A DNA stretch of 64,000 nucleotides, taken from the NCBI RefSeq assembly GCF_001602375.1, contig NZ_BCNY01000014.1, forward strand, positions 248,001 to 312,000, in the 5' to 3' direction. The stretch is from Methanoculleus horonobensis. GTDB lineage: Archaea; Halobacteriota; Methanomicrobia; Methanomicrobiales; Methanoculleaceae. This document shows positions 8,712-17,318 of the stretch, piece by piece. The position numbers and the translations under genes are program-made. The notes beneath the pieces were generated by a model that worked only from the letters and a program-made list of their open reading frames with translations, was not told where the DNA came from and did not search any database. Numbering within the stretch: the stretch's first letter is position 1; every line of letters begins with the position of its first letter.

Positions 8712-8719
8712 TTTATATA
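8712..8719 (+). promoter_or_regulatory. TATA box of cytosine deaminase gene
   Basis: A clear TTTATATA box 38 bp upstream of the ATG. An AGGAGA ribosome site at 8739-8744 falls between the expected transcription start and the ATG, so this gene has a short leader. Confidence 0.65.
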
Positions 8720-8749
8720 CCCTGGCTGAGCGTCCGAAAGGAGACGGAT

Positions 8750-9184
8750 ATGGACATATTCATGAAGTGCGCCGTCGAGGAAGCGGAAACGAGCCTGCGG
8801 GAAGGCGGAATACCCATCGGCTCGGTGCTTGTGCGCGAAGGCCGGATCATCGGGCGCGGCCGGAACCGTCGCGTCCAGGCTGACGACCCCGTACTCCACG
8901 CCGAGATCGACTGCCTGAGGAACGCCGGGAGGATCGGTAACTACGCGGATTGCACGCTCTACTCCACGCTGATGCCCTGCTACCTCTGTGCGGGAGCAGC
9001 CGTCCAGTTCGGGATCGGCAAGGTTGTGGCCGGGGAATCAGTGAATTTCGCGGGAGCGCGGGAGTTCCTCGAGTCGCACGGGGTCGAGGTGCTCGATCTC
9101 GACCTCGATGTCTGCAAGGCGATGATGGGCGCGTTCATCGAGCAGCACCCCCACCTCTGGTACGAGGATATCGGGGAGTTGTGA
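8750..9184 (+). CDS. cytosine deaminase, yeast Fcy1-like
   Basis: A 144-residue zinc-dependent deaminase of the CDA fold. The zinc site is HAEID (His and proton-shuttle Glu) with PCYLC (two Cys). Beyond the core, the tail resembles yeast Fcy1 cytosine deaminase: a GESVNFAGAREFLESHGVEV stretch and a terminal WYEDIGEL. Guanine deaminase or tRNA adenosine deaminase are alternatives, but the WxEDIGE tail argues for cytosine deaminase and pyrimidine salvage. Start chosen by AGGAGA spaced 5 bp before the ATG. Confidence 0.85.
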   Translation: MDIFMKCAVEEAETSLREGGIPIGSVLVREGRIIGRGRNRRVQADDPVLHAEIDCLRNAGRIGNYADCTLYSTLMPCYLCAGAAVQFGIGKVVAGESVNFAGAREFLESHGVEVLDLDLDVCKAMMGAFIEQHPHLWYEDIGEL

Positions 9185-9194
9185 GGCGGTTATC

Positions 9195-10007
9195 ATGGCT
9201 GAGGACAGGTTGTTCCGTTACATCGTCGTTGCCGTTGGCTTCCTTCTTGCCGGGACCCTCATCGGCCTTGCAGCCGCTCCTCTCCCGGCCGTCCCCGCGT
9301 CCGAAGATCGGGATGCGCTCTTTCAGGTCTCGACCATCGATGCGCTCCTCCAGGGAACCTACGACGGCAGCATGACGTTCGACGAGCTCGCGAGGCACGG
9401 AGACTTCGGGATCGGATGCGGCGATCGGCTCGACGGGGAACTGATCGGCGTCGATGGGAAGTGGTACCTGGTTCGGGTCGATGGGCGGGCCTATCCGGTT
9501 GCCGGGAACGCGACGACACCGTTCGCGGCAGCGACCTTCTTCGATCCGGAGATCACGATCGCGGTCGACGAGCCGGTGAACCTGACCGCTCTCGAGAGCC
9601 GGGTGCAGGCGGAGTTCCCTTCGGAGAACCTCTTCTACGCTATCCGGGTGGACGGCACCTTCCCGCATGTGGTGACCCGGAGCGTGCCCGCCCAGGAGAA
9701 GCCGTACCCGCGGCTCGCCGATGTGACGGCCAACCAGACGGTCTTTACGTTTGAGAACGTCCCCGGAACCGCCGTCGGGTTCTGGACGCCGGAACTCGCA
9801 GAGGGGATCAACGTCCCCGGCTACCACCTTCACTTCATCACCTCCGACCGCACCGCCGGCGGCCACGTGCTCGATATGGTCATGGCGGAGGGCACCGTGC
9901 AGGTCGACACCACGATGAACTTCACCATGGCGCTCCCGTCCGGCGGCGACTTCTTAACGGTTGATCTTTCAGGAGACCTCTCCGACGACCTTGAAAAAGT
10001 CGAGTAA
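9195..10007 (+). CDS. alpha-acetolactate decarboxylase with N-terminal membrane/signal segment
   Basis: A 270-residue protein whose body matches alpha-acetolactate decarboxylase, which converts acetolactate to acetoin. Conserved parts are QGTYDGSMTFDELARHGDFG, DGELIGVDGKWY, FPHVVTRSVPAQEKPYPRL and GYHLHFITSDRTAGGHVLD; the His-x-His and later His in the last are the zinc ligands of the family. Residues 10-32 form a hydrophobic segment, so the enzyme is probably exported or membrane-anchored. It starts 10 bp after the deaminase gene and may share its transcript. The role in a methanogen is not obvious. Confidence 0.88.
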   Translation: MAEDRLFRYIVVAVGFLLAGTLIGLAAAPLPAVPASEDRDALFQVSTIDALLQGTYDGSMTFDELARHGDFGIGCGDRLDGELIGVDGKWYLVRVDGRAYPVAGNATTPFAAATFFDPEITIAVDEPVNLTALESRVQAEFPSENLFYAIRVDGTFPHVVTRSVPAQEKPYPRLADVTANQTVFTFENVPGTAVGFWTPELAEGINVPGYHLHFITSDRTAGGHVLDMVMAEGTVQVDTTMNFTMALPSGGDFLTVDLSGDLSDDLEKVE

Positions 10008-10067
10008 TGCCGGATCTCCGGCGGTCCTGCCCGGGACTTCCCCCTCCTTGGCTGCCAAAAAAAGTTT

Positions 10068-10526
10068 TTATCTGACGACGAGCAGCGGCGGTTTGACAGC
10101 GCCGCCGATCTGCTCGAGCAGGGCGCTGATCCGGGACTTTCCGCTCCTGCCGAAAGCGCCCATGACGATCAGCCCGTATTCGCCGGAGTTCGTCTCCTTA
10201 AGAACCTCCTCCCTGATCGACCCCTCGACGATCTTTGACGAGCACCGGATCTTCTCCCCCTGGTAACGGGTGAGGATGCCGTTCTGGTCATCCTCGATGC
10301 TCTTTCGCATGTCCTTCCAGATCCGCTCTTCGTAGCCCTTCAGCTGGTCGCAGATCCCGCTCTGGGCGCAGAAGTTGAACGCCATCGCCTTGGCCTCCGC
10401 GATATCCAGCACCGAGAAGAGGACTACCTCGGCATTCTTCCGCTTTGCCAGTCCAATCGCATGCAGAGCCGCTTTCTGGCTCCACTTCGAACCATCGATA
10501 AGCACGAGTATCTTCATGTCGCTCAC
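10068..10526 (-). CDS. universal stress protein (UspA domain)
   Basis: A 152-residue single UspA domain: ILVLIDGSKWSQKAALHAI at the N-terminus and LIVMGAFGRSGKSRISALLE plus KPPLLVVR at the C-terminus. The GxxG motif suggests ATP binding. An insert with several Cys and charged residues (about residues 50-75) is longer than in minimal UspA. The GTG at 10526 overlaps the permease stop by 4 bp; Met 10517 (MKILVLI) is the alternative. The coupling to the permease suggests it tunes that transporter. Confidence 0.85.
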   Translation of the reverse strand: MSDMKILVLIDGSKWSQKAALHAIGLAKRKNAEVVLFSVLDIAEAKAMAFNFCAQSGICDQLKGYEERIWKDMRKSIEDDQNGILTRYQGEKIRCSSKIVEGSIREEVLKETNSGEYGLIVMGAFGRSGKSRISALLEQIGGAVKPPLLVVR

Positions 10527-11845
10527 ATCGCAAATTTCAGCCAGAGCATCGCAAATCCTACCGCCACCGTCACGAAGAGCACGAGCATCCCCACCTTCAG
10601 GAAGTCGATGAAGGTGATGCCGATCCCCTCACGCTCGGCGATACCGATGACGACGACGTTCGCCGAGGCCCCGATGGCGGTTCCGTTCCCGCCGAGGCAC
10701 GCACCGAGGGCGAGCGCCCACCAGAGCGGGTAGACGTCCATCGTCGCCCCCATGTCATGAATGAGCGGGATCATCGCCGCGGTGAGGGGGATGTTGTCCA
10801 CGATTGCCGAGGCGATCGCGGCGAACCAGGCCACGATGAACATCGCCTCGCCGGTCGATCCGACGTTCTCGACCATCACCGCGGCGATGCTCGAGATGAT
10901 GCCGGTCTCGACGAGGGCGCCCACGATGACGAAGAGCCCGCCGAAGAAGAAGAGGGCCGGCCACTCGATCTTCTCGAATATCTCTTCGGGCGACTGGCGG
11001 CTCCAGAATAGGAGGATCGCCGCCCCGATGAGAGCCACCTCTGCGGGTTCGAGCCCCATCGCCGGGTCGACGAACGAGAGGGCGACGTGCAGGATCTCCC
11101 CGATCCGGTCATGGATGAAGAACAGGAAGACCACGAAGGCGATGACGGCCACCGATTTGTTGAAGAGCGACCTGTCGGTGATCGCCGCCCGCTCGTCCAG
11201 ACCCTCAAGCGTCCGGATCAGTTCCTGCCGCTCTTCGGCGCTTACCCTCATCGATCTGCCGTAGATGACGTACATCATCAGGAGAAGGATCACCATATCG
11301 ACGACCATGATGGGGCCAAGATGGATGATGAACTCGTTGAACGTCAGTCCTGCCGACGACGCGATCATGATGTTCGGCGGGTCGCCGATGAGCGTCGCAG
11401 CCCCGCCGACGTTTGAGGAGAAGATCTCCGTGACAAGGAAGGGAATGGGGTTGAGGTTCATCACCCTCGCGACATAGAGGAGCATCGGGGTGAGAAGGAG
11501 GACGGTGGTGACGTTGTCGAGAAACGCGCTCACGATCGCGGTCACGATCGCAAAGAGGACGAGAACCCGGATCGGGCTGCCTTTCGCGAGTTTTGCCGTC
11601 CGTATCGCGATATACTCGAAGAGACCGCTGCCCCGGGCGGTATTGACGATGATCATCATCCCGAGGAGCAGGAAGATCGTCCCGAAGTCGACGTGTTCGA
11701 GGAGCGCCTCCCAGGGGACGATCCCGACGAAGACCACGATCGCCGCACCGAGCATGGCGGCGACCGCCCGGTGGATCCGCTCGTCGATGATGAGTGCGTA
11801 GGTGAAGAGAAAGACCGCTACCGCGATCAGCGCCACTGCTTCCAT
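10523..11845 (-). CDS. ArsB/NhaD-type ion permease (IT superfamily)
   Basis: A 440-residue integral membrane protein with about ten to twelve helices. The signature FSSNVGGAATLIGDPPNIMI (residues ~140-160) is characteristic of the ArsB/P-protein/NhaD permeases, and a second repeat carries IVDNIPLTAAMIPL and LGGNGTAIGASANVV. It could export arsenite or exchange Na+/H+; there are no arsenic genes nearby, so antiport is as likely. It lies between two stress-protein-like genes on the same strand (12 bp and a 4 bp overlap), making a three-gene unit. Confidence 0.87.
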   Translation of the reverse strand: MEAVALIAVAVFLFTYALIIDERIHRAVAAMLGAAIVVFVGIVPWEALLEHVDFGTIFLLLGMMIIVNTARGSGLFEYIAIRTAKLAKGSPIRVLVLFAIVTAIVSAFLDNVTTVLLLTPMLLYVARVMNLNPIPFLVTEIFSSNVGGAATLIGDPPNIMIASSAGLTFNEFIIHLGPIMVVDMVILLLMMYVIYGRSMRVSAEERQELIRTLEGLDERAAITDRSLFNKSVAVIAFVVFLFFIHDRIGEILHVALSFVDPAMGLEPAEVALIGAAILLFWSRQSPEEIFEKIEWPALFFFGGLFVIVGALVETGIISSIAAVMVENVGSTGEAMFIVAWFAAIASAIVDNIPLTAAMIPLIHDMGATMDVYPLWWALALGACLGGNGTAIGASANVVVIGIAEREGIGITFIDFLKVGMLVLFVTVAVGFAMLWLKFAM

Positions 11846-11857
11846 CTATGGCACCCG

Positions 11858-12400
11858 TCAGTAGATGAGCGCGGGAGTCTCCACCCGCTGGCAGATGCGC
11901 AGAACGATCGGGCTCACCGAGACGTCGGTCGACTCCCCGTCGGCGTAGCGGCGGCAGAGCGCGACCATGTCGTGGTTCTTCGCCATCCTGACGACGTCGT
12001 CGCCTTTATGTCCGACGAACATCCGTGTCTGGGTCGAAAAGCCGTGTTCTTCGAGTTTTGCTGCAACCCGTTCAAGGAGCTTCCGGCCGTACTCTTCCTT
12101 CTTTGTCCGGAACTCCTCTGTTGATTCACGGTCGAGCGCCTTTTCGAGGAGCTCGATCACCTCGGTGTCGGTGATGTAGGCGAGCGAGATTGTGGCGTCG
12201 TAGGCGGAGAGCACGTCGATTGCTTCGTCGGTGATCTCGTGGACAAAGACGTCGAGCGGCACCAGGATCGATCGGACCTCAGGAACGAGCATCTCCTCGT
12301 CGGTCAGCAGGAACTCGCTGTAATCCTTCAAGACCGAGTCATACCGCCTCCCGACGATATCTTTGAACTTTCGCTGGATCAAGGAAGAAGAGTATCCCAT
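11858..12400 (-). CDS. divergent universal-stress-like protein
   Basis: A 180-residue protein with the layout of a UspA domain, weakly conserved: SILVPLDVFVHEITDEAIDV (residues ~45-65), AYDATISLAYITDTEVIELL, then a helix-rich KKEEYGRKLLERVAAKLEEH and a C-terminal SVSPIVLRICQRVETPALIY that fits the last strand. The nucleotide-binding GxxG is missing, so it may be a non-ATP-binding regulator. It is first in the unit with the permease and UspA gene. A TATA-like AAGTATTAAA lies about 30-40 bp upstream on the minus strand. Confidence 0.68.
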   Translation of the reverse strand: MGYSSSLIQRKFKDIVGRRYDSVLKDYSEFLLTDEEMLVPEVRSILVPLDVFVHEITDEAIDVLSAYDATISLAYITDTEVIELLEKALDRESTEEFRTKKEEYGRKLLERVAAKLEEHGFSTQTRMFVGHKGDDVVRMAKNHDMVALCRRYADGESTDVSVSPIVLRICQRVETPALIY

Positions 12401-12549
12401 CGTGATCTAGGTTTCCCGGCACGCTCGTTTAATACTTTTGTTTGCCGGCTTCTCCGCCCGCGCCCTGTCGAAAAGCCGGAAGCCGTTCTCTCGGCAGGAG
12501 TTATCGGCAGCAGGGATCGGACTTTATGGAAGGCGCACCGGGTTTGCCG

Positions 12550-13089
12550 TCATCGCGTTGCCAGCGATGCGAGCGCCTCCCTGCAGGCCGGGCAGAGCAC
12601 TTTTTTCTTCCGGTCCAGTTCGTCCAGGGTTCTCGGCCGGAACATGACGCATTCGGGGTCGGAGCAGTGGTCGAGCCCGAGGAGATGGCCGAGTTCGTGC
12701 GCGCCTTCTTTTGCCGTCCGGTCAATGAGGTCGGTGTCGTCCGGCGTCCTGCCGTAGTAGGCGTTTCCGAGGCGGGCTGTCGAGACGACCGCGACGCCGC
12801 ATGCGGGTCTCGCGAGGCCGAAGACGAAGTCGCATCCGTTGACGTAGAGGTCGCGGGAGGTGACGAGCAGCAGGGGGCCATCGATCTCGTATCTGCGCGT
12901 GAGGGTGTCCTGCAGGCGATCCAGGATCTTTTGAGCATCGTGCTGGTCGCGGTTCCGGTCGTAACCGTCGATGAGGAACGGGTATTCGACAAGTTCGGGT
13001 TCTTTCCCGAGGATCATCGTGACCATCCTGACGACCGGGAGTTCGATACCTTCCGGTGCCTGCGGGTCCCAAAGAATATTGATGCCCAT
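12550..13089 (-). CDS. amzA: archaemetzincin metalloprotease
   Basis: A 179-residue zinc peptidase of the archaemetzincin family. The zinc motif is HELGHLLGLDHCSDPECVMF (residues ~133-152), which matches HExxHxxGx3Cx4CxM, and a downstream CPAC completes the second structural zinc site. The N-terminus GINILWDPQAPEGIELPV and the DFVFGLARPACGVAVVSTARL stretch are also conserved. It is likely cytoplasmic; its substrate is unknown. It is divergent from the UPF0146 gene with only 17 bp between start codons, and a TATA-like GTTTATACC lies inside that neighbour's first codons. Confidence 0.93.
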   Translation of the reverse strand: MGINILWDPQAPEGIELPVVRMVTMILGKEPELVEYPFLIDGYDRNRDQHDAQKILDRLQDTLTRRYEIDGPLLLVTSRDLYVNGCDFVFGLARPACGVAVVSTARLGNAYYGRTPDDTDLIDRTAKEGAHELGHLLGLDHCSDPECVMFRPRTLDELDRKKKVLCPACREALASLATR

Positions 13090-13106
13090 TACCTAATCTC
13101 TGTGTA

Positions 13107-13514
13107 ATGTGTCGGTATAAACATATTGAACGGAGTATCGGGGAGTATATCGCTGCCCGGTATCGTCGGGCCGTCGAGGTGGGCATCGGCAACAATCCCG
13201 AGGCCGCAAGGCTGGTCCGGGCCGCCGGCGCCCTGATGCTCTGCACTGACGTTCGATCGGGCATCCGGCACGACGGGCTCGACGTCGTGACCGACGACGT
13301 CTTTGAACCGGATCTCCGGCTGTATGAGGGTGCGGATCTCATCTACGCCGTGAGGCCCGGCGTGGAGATGGTTCCGCCGCTGATCGCGCTTGCCGACCGG
13401 ATCGACAGCGATCTCCTGGTCTACCACCTGGGATGCGAGATCTACGGGAACGGCGGCGAGGTCGTGGACTGCGGCCCGGTTCTCCTTCATCGGTATCGCC
13501 GGCGGGTAATCTAA
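13107..13514 (+). CDS. UPF0146 family protein
   Basis: A 135-residue protein of the archaeal UPF0146 family: HIERSIGEYIAARYRRAVEV, EVGIGNNPEAARLVRAAGAL, CTDVR and DDVFEPDLRLYEGADLIYAV are a compact Rossmann-like layout resembling a small SAM-binding domain, without a clear catalytic site. The start ATG 13107 keeps the conserved N-terminus and no ribosome site precedes it, so a leaderless transcript is likely. It ends 311 bp before the convergent rfcL gene. Confidence 0.82.
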   Translation: MCRYKHIERSIGEYIAARYRRAVEVGIGNNPEAARLVRAAGALMLCTDVRSGIRHDGLDVVTDDVFEPDLRLYEGADLIYAVRPGVEMVPPLIALADRIDSDLLVYHLGCEIYGNGGEVVDCGPVLLHRYRRRVI

Positions 13515-13534
13515 GCCTCTTCCGATAGCCCCCA

Positions 13535-13657
13535 CCCCGCCCGGCCTTCGGCCTCCTCACCCGCACCTGTGGTGCCTCAACTCCGCTCCTAACGGAGCGT
13601 CGTTCCCCGCCCCTCGGGGCGGGGGCAGTGCGTGGCGATAGCCACGGGAAATCCGTG
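13535..13657 (+). repeat. serial-hairpin element, copy A
   Basis: Five small perfect hairpins lie in a row: 13543-13553 (GGCC stem), 13563-13575 (GCACC), 13584-13599 (CGCTCC), 13605-13624 (nine-pair GC stem) and 13631-13646 (CGTGGC with GATA loop). A related element with the same order and linkers, but different bases in several stems, occurs at 32122-32247. It sits between the 3' ends of two convergent genes. No protein is supported here. Nature unknown: structured RNA, or a MITE- or IS-derived relic. Confidence 0.6.
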
Positions 13658-13672
13658 CATGTGCTTTTTTCA

Positions 13673-13752
13673 GGGTTGCCCATGCAGTGGGCCTTGGGAA
13701 TACCGCTATTGGGAGGGGGGGCCGCCCCCTCTACCTCCTGCTTGGGCAACCC
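13673..13752. repeat. 80-bp element with 15-bp inverted ends
   Basis: GGGTTGCCCATGCAG at 13673-13687 is matched in inverse at 13738-13752 with one mismatch. Inside is a seven-pair GC hairpin (13713-13731). A further imperfect hairpin follows, GTTCTTCCCG with CGGGAGAAC. Part of the interior (about 13685-13712) resembles 31882-31912 near the second copy of the hairpin element. Together with copy A this accounts for the 311-bp gene-free interval. Confidence 0.5.
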
Positions 13753-13825
13753 GGGTTCTTCCCGGCAATACGGGAGAACATTGTGCCCACCCCGACAAGC
13801 GCCAAAAATTTGAAAATACGGTGTT

Positions 13826-15190
13826 CTAGAAGAGCGTCGCCTGGCCCGGGGGGGGATCCCGCCTGGATTCACCGGTATCGGCGGGCGGGTCGTCGTCCCG
13901 GGACTTCTTGCCTTTTCCGGTTGCCTTCTCTTTGGCGGAGGCCTTCTTTTCCTTTGCCTTCTCCTCTTTTGCCACGTCTTTGACGACCTTCGCGGCCCGT
14001 GATTTGTCGTGGATGAAGAGGTTCAGTTCGTCGGCATCGAGTTCGAATTCGCGGACGTATGTTGCAGGGTCATGTTCGACGAGGATGCTGATCGCGGTGA
14101 AGAAGTCTTCCCGGAGTGCATCCACTGGAATGTGCGTCATCTCGCTGAGTTTCCGGGAGAGGCCCGCCCGAACCGCCTTTTGCTTCTTCGACGCCCCCAT
14201 CTTCTGCCAGCGCTGCGGCGGCATGATGCGGCCGTGGATGCCGTGCCCGCCGGCGGCGTCGGCGACGCCGATGAGCATCACCGCGCTCGCGTAGCGCCAG
14301 AGGGTGTAATACTGCCGCCGGTAGGTCCGGCCGATGTACTCGTCCGCCCTCGCGAGGCAGGCGTAGCCTTTCGCCCGGGAGGCGAGGTCGGGCATGTGGT
14401 CGAGGTTCCCCTCGAGCCACTGCTCGACGGCGTCGGGGGTATCCTCGACCTCCACCGCCATGCGGAGCAGATCGGCATCCCTCTTCCCTTTGAAGGTCGC
14501 TCCGACGAGTTCGAAGATGGTCGAGCGGTCATCCTTTGCGGAGGTGTGGACGTCGCCCGCCGCGACGTGCTCCTTCCCGATGGCCACGGCGTAGAGCATG
14601 TTCACCGCGGCCCGCATATCGCCGTCGGCGCGGTTCGCGATCTCGTCGAGCGCGGCGGGATCGCATGTGACGCCTTCCGCAGCGCAGATCTGGCGGAGAC
14701 GGGGGACGATCGAGCGGGCCTGGAGCGCCCGGAACTGCACCGGCTCCGTGACCGCCTTGAGTTCTCTCGTGAGGGAGTAGTAGTCGTTTGCAATCAGGAT
14801 GATCGGCTGCTGCGCCGCCGCGATGATCTCCACGATCGCCTTCGCCCCGCCCCGGTCGGCCTGTCCGTGCAGGTTGTCGGCCTCATCCAGCAGGATGAGT
14901 TTGCGGCTCGCACCGGAGAGGCTGGCCGTCGTGGAGCCCGCGCCCGCTACCCGTTCGAGGGCCGCTTTCGTCCGCTGGTCGGAGGCGTTCAGTTCCACCA
15001 CCTCCCAGTTCATGTCGTTCGCGAGGGCGTGTGCGCTCGAGGTCTTGCCGGTGCCGGGTTTTCCGTACAGGATGAGCGGTTTCTTCTGCCGTGACCAGTC
15101 CCGCGCCCACTCGTATATCAGCCTGACGGCGCTGGAGTTCCCCACGACATCCTGAAGATGCTGCGGCCTGTACTTCTCCACCCAGTCCAT
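13826..15190 (-). CDS. rfcL: replication factor C large subunit
   Basis: A 454-residue AAA+ clamp-loader subunit that loads the PCNA sliding clamp. Walker A is [17 protein letters not shown] (residues ~43-59), Walker B is [12 protein letters not shown], and the sensor region LIANDYYSL follows. The C-terminal third is Lys/Glu-rich, and the protein ends in GQATLF, a PIP-box-like tail for PCNA binding. Start MDWVEKYRP is the canonical RFC N-terminus. The small subunit is not in the window. Confidence 0.95.
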   Translation of the reverse strand: MDWVEKYRPQHLQDVVGNSSAVRLIYEWARDWSRQKKPLILYGKPGTGKTSSAHALANDMNWEVVELNASDQRTKAALERVAGAGSTTASLSGASRKLILLDEADNLHGQADRGGAKAIVEIIAAAQQPIILIANDYYSLTRELKAVTEPVQFRALQARSIVPRLRQICAAEGVTCDPAALDEIANRADGDMRAAVNMLYAVAIGKEHVAAGDVHTSAKDDRSTIFELVGATFKGKRDADLLRMAVEVEDTPDAVEQWLEGNLDHMPDLASRAKGYACLARADEYIGRTYRRQYYTLWRYASAVMLIGVADAAGGHGIHGRIMPPQRWQKMGASKKQKAVRAGLSRKLSEMTHIPVDALREDFFTAISILVEHDPATYVREFELDADELNLFIHDKSRAAKVVKDVAKEEKAKEKKASAKEKATGKGKKSRDDDPPADTGESRRDPPPGQATLF

Positions 15191-15415
15191 ACCAGACTAT
15201 TCGACGCGGTGCATCAAAAATAATACCTCCCCGGTGCGGGTGCAAAACGATCCGGAGGACGGCGCCGCAAGGGGTGTACCCGCCCCGGCCGGATGTCTGC
15301 CGGCAGTGCCCTTCCCGATCGGTTTCCGGAACGGAGTGCATAATACCGGTGAATCAAATACATTATCTCTGATGAGGCAGAATACCATAAAGAAACCTGG
15401 AGTGTTGGTGTTCTT

Positions 15416-16426
15416 GTGGTGAAGGATTGCTCCACCGATACGGTAGCACAGGCCGTGAGGGAATACGAGGGCGTCACCCGGAAGAAGGAGATCGGGGATA
15501 TGATCCGGTCTCTCCGGATAGAGAGCCCCGATGTCGTCGCTTCGTTCGGTGAGGATGCCGCGGTCATTCGGCATAATGCAGAGGACGCGCTGCTTCTTGC
15601 GGCGGACGGTATCTGGAGCAAGTTGATGGAGGCGGACCCGTTCTGGGCGGGGTACTGCGCCGTGCTCGTGAACGTCCACGACATCGCCGCCATGGGCGGG
15701 AGGCCGGTTGCGATGGTCGATATCCTCTCCGTTACGAGCGACCGGCTCCGCGACGAAGTGACCCGGGGCATGGTCGCGGCATCCGCCCAGTTCGGCGTCC
15801 CGATCGTGGGCGGGCACCTGCACCCGAATACGCCCTACAGCGTCGTGGATGTGGCGATCCTCGGGACGGCCCGGATGGATCAGATCATCTTCTCGAACAC
15901 GGCAGAGGAGGGCGACGTGGTCGTCGCGGCGATTGACCTCGACGGCCGGGTGCACCCGTCGTGCTGCTTCAACTGGGACTCGGTCACGATGAAGTCGGCG
16001 GAAGCGGTGCGGGCCCAGATCCGGGTGATGGAGGATCTCGGAAAAGAGCACCTGGTGACGGCCGGAAAGGATATCAGCAACCCGGGAGTCATCGGAACGC
16101 TCGGGATGCTCCTCGAGGTGAGCGGGAAGGGCGCGGTGATCGACCTCGAGGCGATACCCCGGCCGGACCTCTCGGCGGTCGATCTCTCCTTCGAGCAGTG
16201 GGTGCGCATGTATCCCGGCATGGGGTTCATTCTGACCGTCAAACCGGAGAACGTGGAGGAGGTCTGCCGCCGGTTTGGCGACGTCGGGATCACCGCCGTC
16301 GCTATCGGGGAGGTTAACGGGACCGGGAGGCTCTCCATCAGGTACCTGGGCCGGGAGACACAGGTCTTCGATCTCGATCGAAACGGCATCATGCGGATCT
16401 TTTCGGACGGCGGGGCATGCCGGTAA
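15416..16426 (+). CDS. methanogenesis marker protein 2 (AIR-synthase-related)
   Basis: A 336-residue member of the PurM/AIR-synthase-like superfamily, of the type restricted to methanogens (marker protein 2). Conserved pieces are FGEDAAVIRHNAEDALLLAA, the metal/ATP-binding VNVHDIAAMGGRPVAMVDIL, GVPIVGGHLHPNT and the Gly-rich DISNPGVIGTLGMLLEVSG. The biochemical role is unproven. Start is GTG 15416 or 15419. Its end overlaps the start of marker protein 4 by 10 bp, so the two are co-transcribed. Confidence 0.88.
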   Translation: MVKDCSTDTVAQAVREYEGVTRKKEIGDMIRSLRIESPDVVASFGEDAAVIRHNAEDALLLAADGIWSKLMEADPFWAGYCAVLVNVHDIAAMGGRPVAMVDILSVTSDRLRDEVTRGMVAASAQFGVPIVGGHLHPNTPYSVVDVAILGTARMDQIIFSNTAEEGDVVVAAIDLDGRVHPSCCFNWDSVTMKSAEAVRAQIRVMEDLGKEHLVTAGKDISNPGVIGTLGMLLEVSGKGAVIDLEAIPRPDLSAVDLSFEQWVRMYPGMGFILTVKPENVEEVCRRFGDVGITAVAIGEVNGTGRLSIRYLGRETQVFDLDRNGIMRIFSDGGACR

Positions 16427-17178
16427 CGGTCGGGCTTGGTGCGGCATCCCCTGATCCGAAGATCCTCTCGACCGTCCGGGCGGTCGGCCGGGAGGTCGAT
16501 CTCATCCTCTTCTCCCCCCCGGGAACCGCCGGAACGTTCGGCGATGCGGCCACGGTCGTCGAGGCCGAGGAGCCGGAGATCGCCCTTATCGAGGCCCTCT
16601 ATGCCGGCAGGATCGATGCTGCCGTCAGGGGCACTCTCGCCGCATCCTCCACTTTGAAGGCCCTCAAGCAGGCCGCGGGTGTCGACCACCTGGAACGGAT
16701 TGCCCTCCTCGAGACCGCCGACGGGCGCCTCTTCCTCCTCGCCCCGGTCGGGGTCGACGAGGGCTGGACGGTCGAGGAGAAGGTGCGTTTTGTCAGGGCC
16801 GGCAGAGATATCGCCCGAAGCTTCGGTCTCGCCGAAGGAGTGGCGATCCTCTCGGGAGGGCGGCTCGGGGACATCGGGCGGCATCCGGCCGTAGACCGGA
16901 CGATGGCGGATGCCGAACTCGTCGCACGCCTGACCGGGGCTGAGCACACCGAGATCCTGATCGAGGAAGTGGCGGGAGCCTACGGGATGGTTGTGGCTCC
17001 CGATGGGATCTCCGGGAACCTGATCTTCCGTACGCTCACGTTCCTCGGAGCCGGCGCGGGGCATGGTGCTCCTGTGGTAAATATCGGTAGAATCTTCGTG
17101 GATACGTCGCGCGCCTCTCCAGATTATACTAATGCAATAATGCTTGCGAAATCTCTGGCGCAATCGAAAAGTCTGTGA
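16417..17178 (+). CDS. mtxX: methanogenesis marker protein 4 (MtxX family)
   Basis: A 253-residue protein of the MtxX/marker protein 4 family, which has distant likeness to phosphotransacetylase. Recognisable parts are VGLGAASPDPKILSTVRAV, GRIDAAVRGTLAASSTLKAL, LLAPVGVDEGWTVEEKVRF, ILSGGRLGDIGRHPAVDRT and ILIEEVAGAYGMVVAPDGIS. It overlaps the marker protein 2 gene by 10 bp. Both families are found almost only in methanogens, which is the main evidence for the organism type here. Confidence 0.87.
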   Translation: MPVTVGLGAASPDPKILSTVRAVGREVDLILFSPPGTAGTFGDAATVVEAEEPEIALIEALYAGRIDAAVRGTLAASSTLKALKQAAGVDHLERIALLETADGRLFLLAPVGVDEGWTVEEKVRFVRAGRDIARSFGLAEGVAILSGGRLGDIGRHPAVDRTMADAELVARLTGAEHTEILIEEVAGAYGMVVAPDGISGNLIFRTLTFLGAGAGHGAPVVNIGRIFVDTSRASPDYTNAIMLAKSLAQSKSL

Positions 17179-17318
17179 TTATGTTCCCTATTTGTGATCA
17201 GGGGCCATATGTGGGGCATTTCAATCGGCACCGTTCCCTGCCGATTATCGGGGTGCCCTGTCCAGACATACCCTCAATAGTAAAGAGAAACCCAAATTTC
17301 CGAGATTAACCCGAAACG

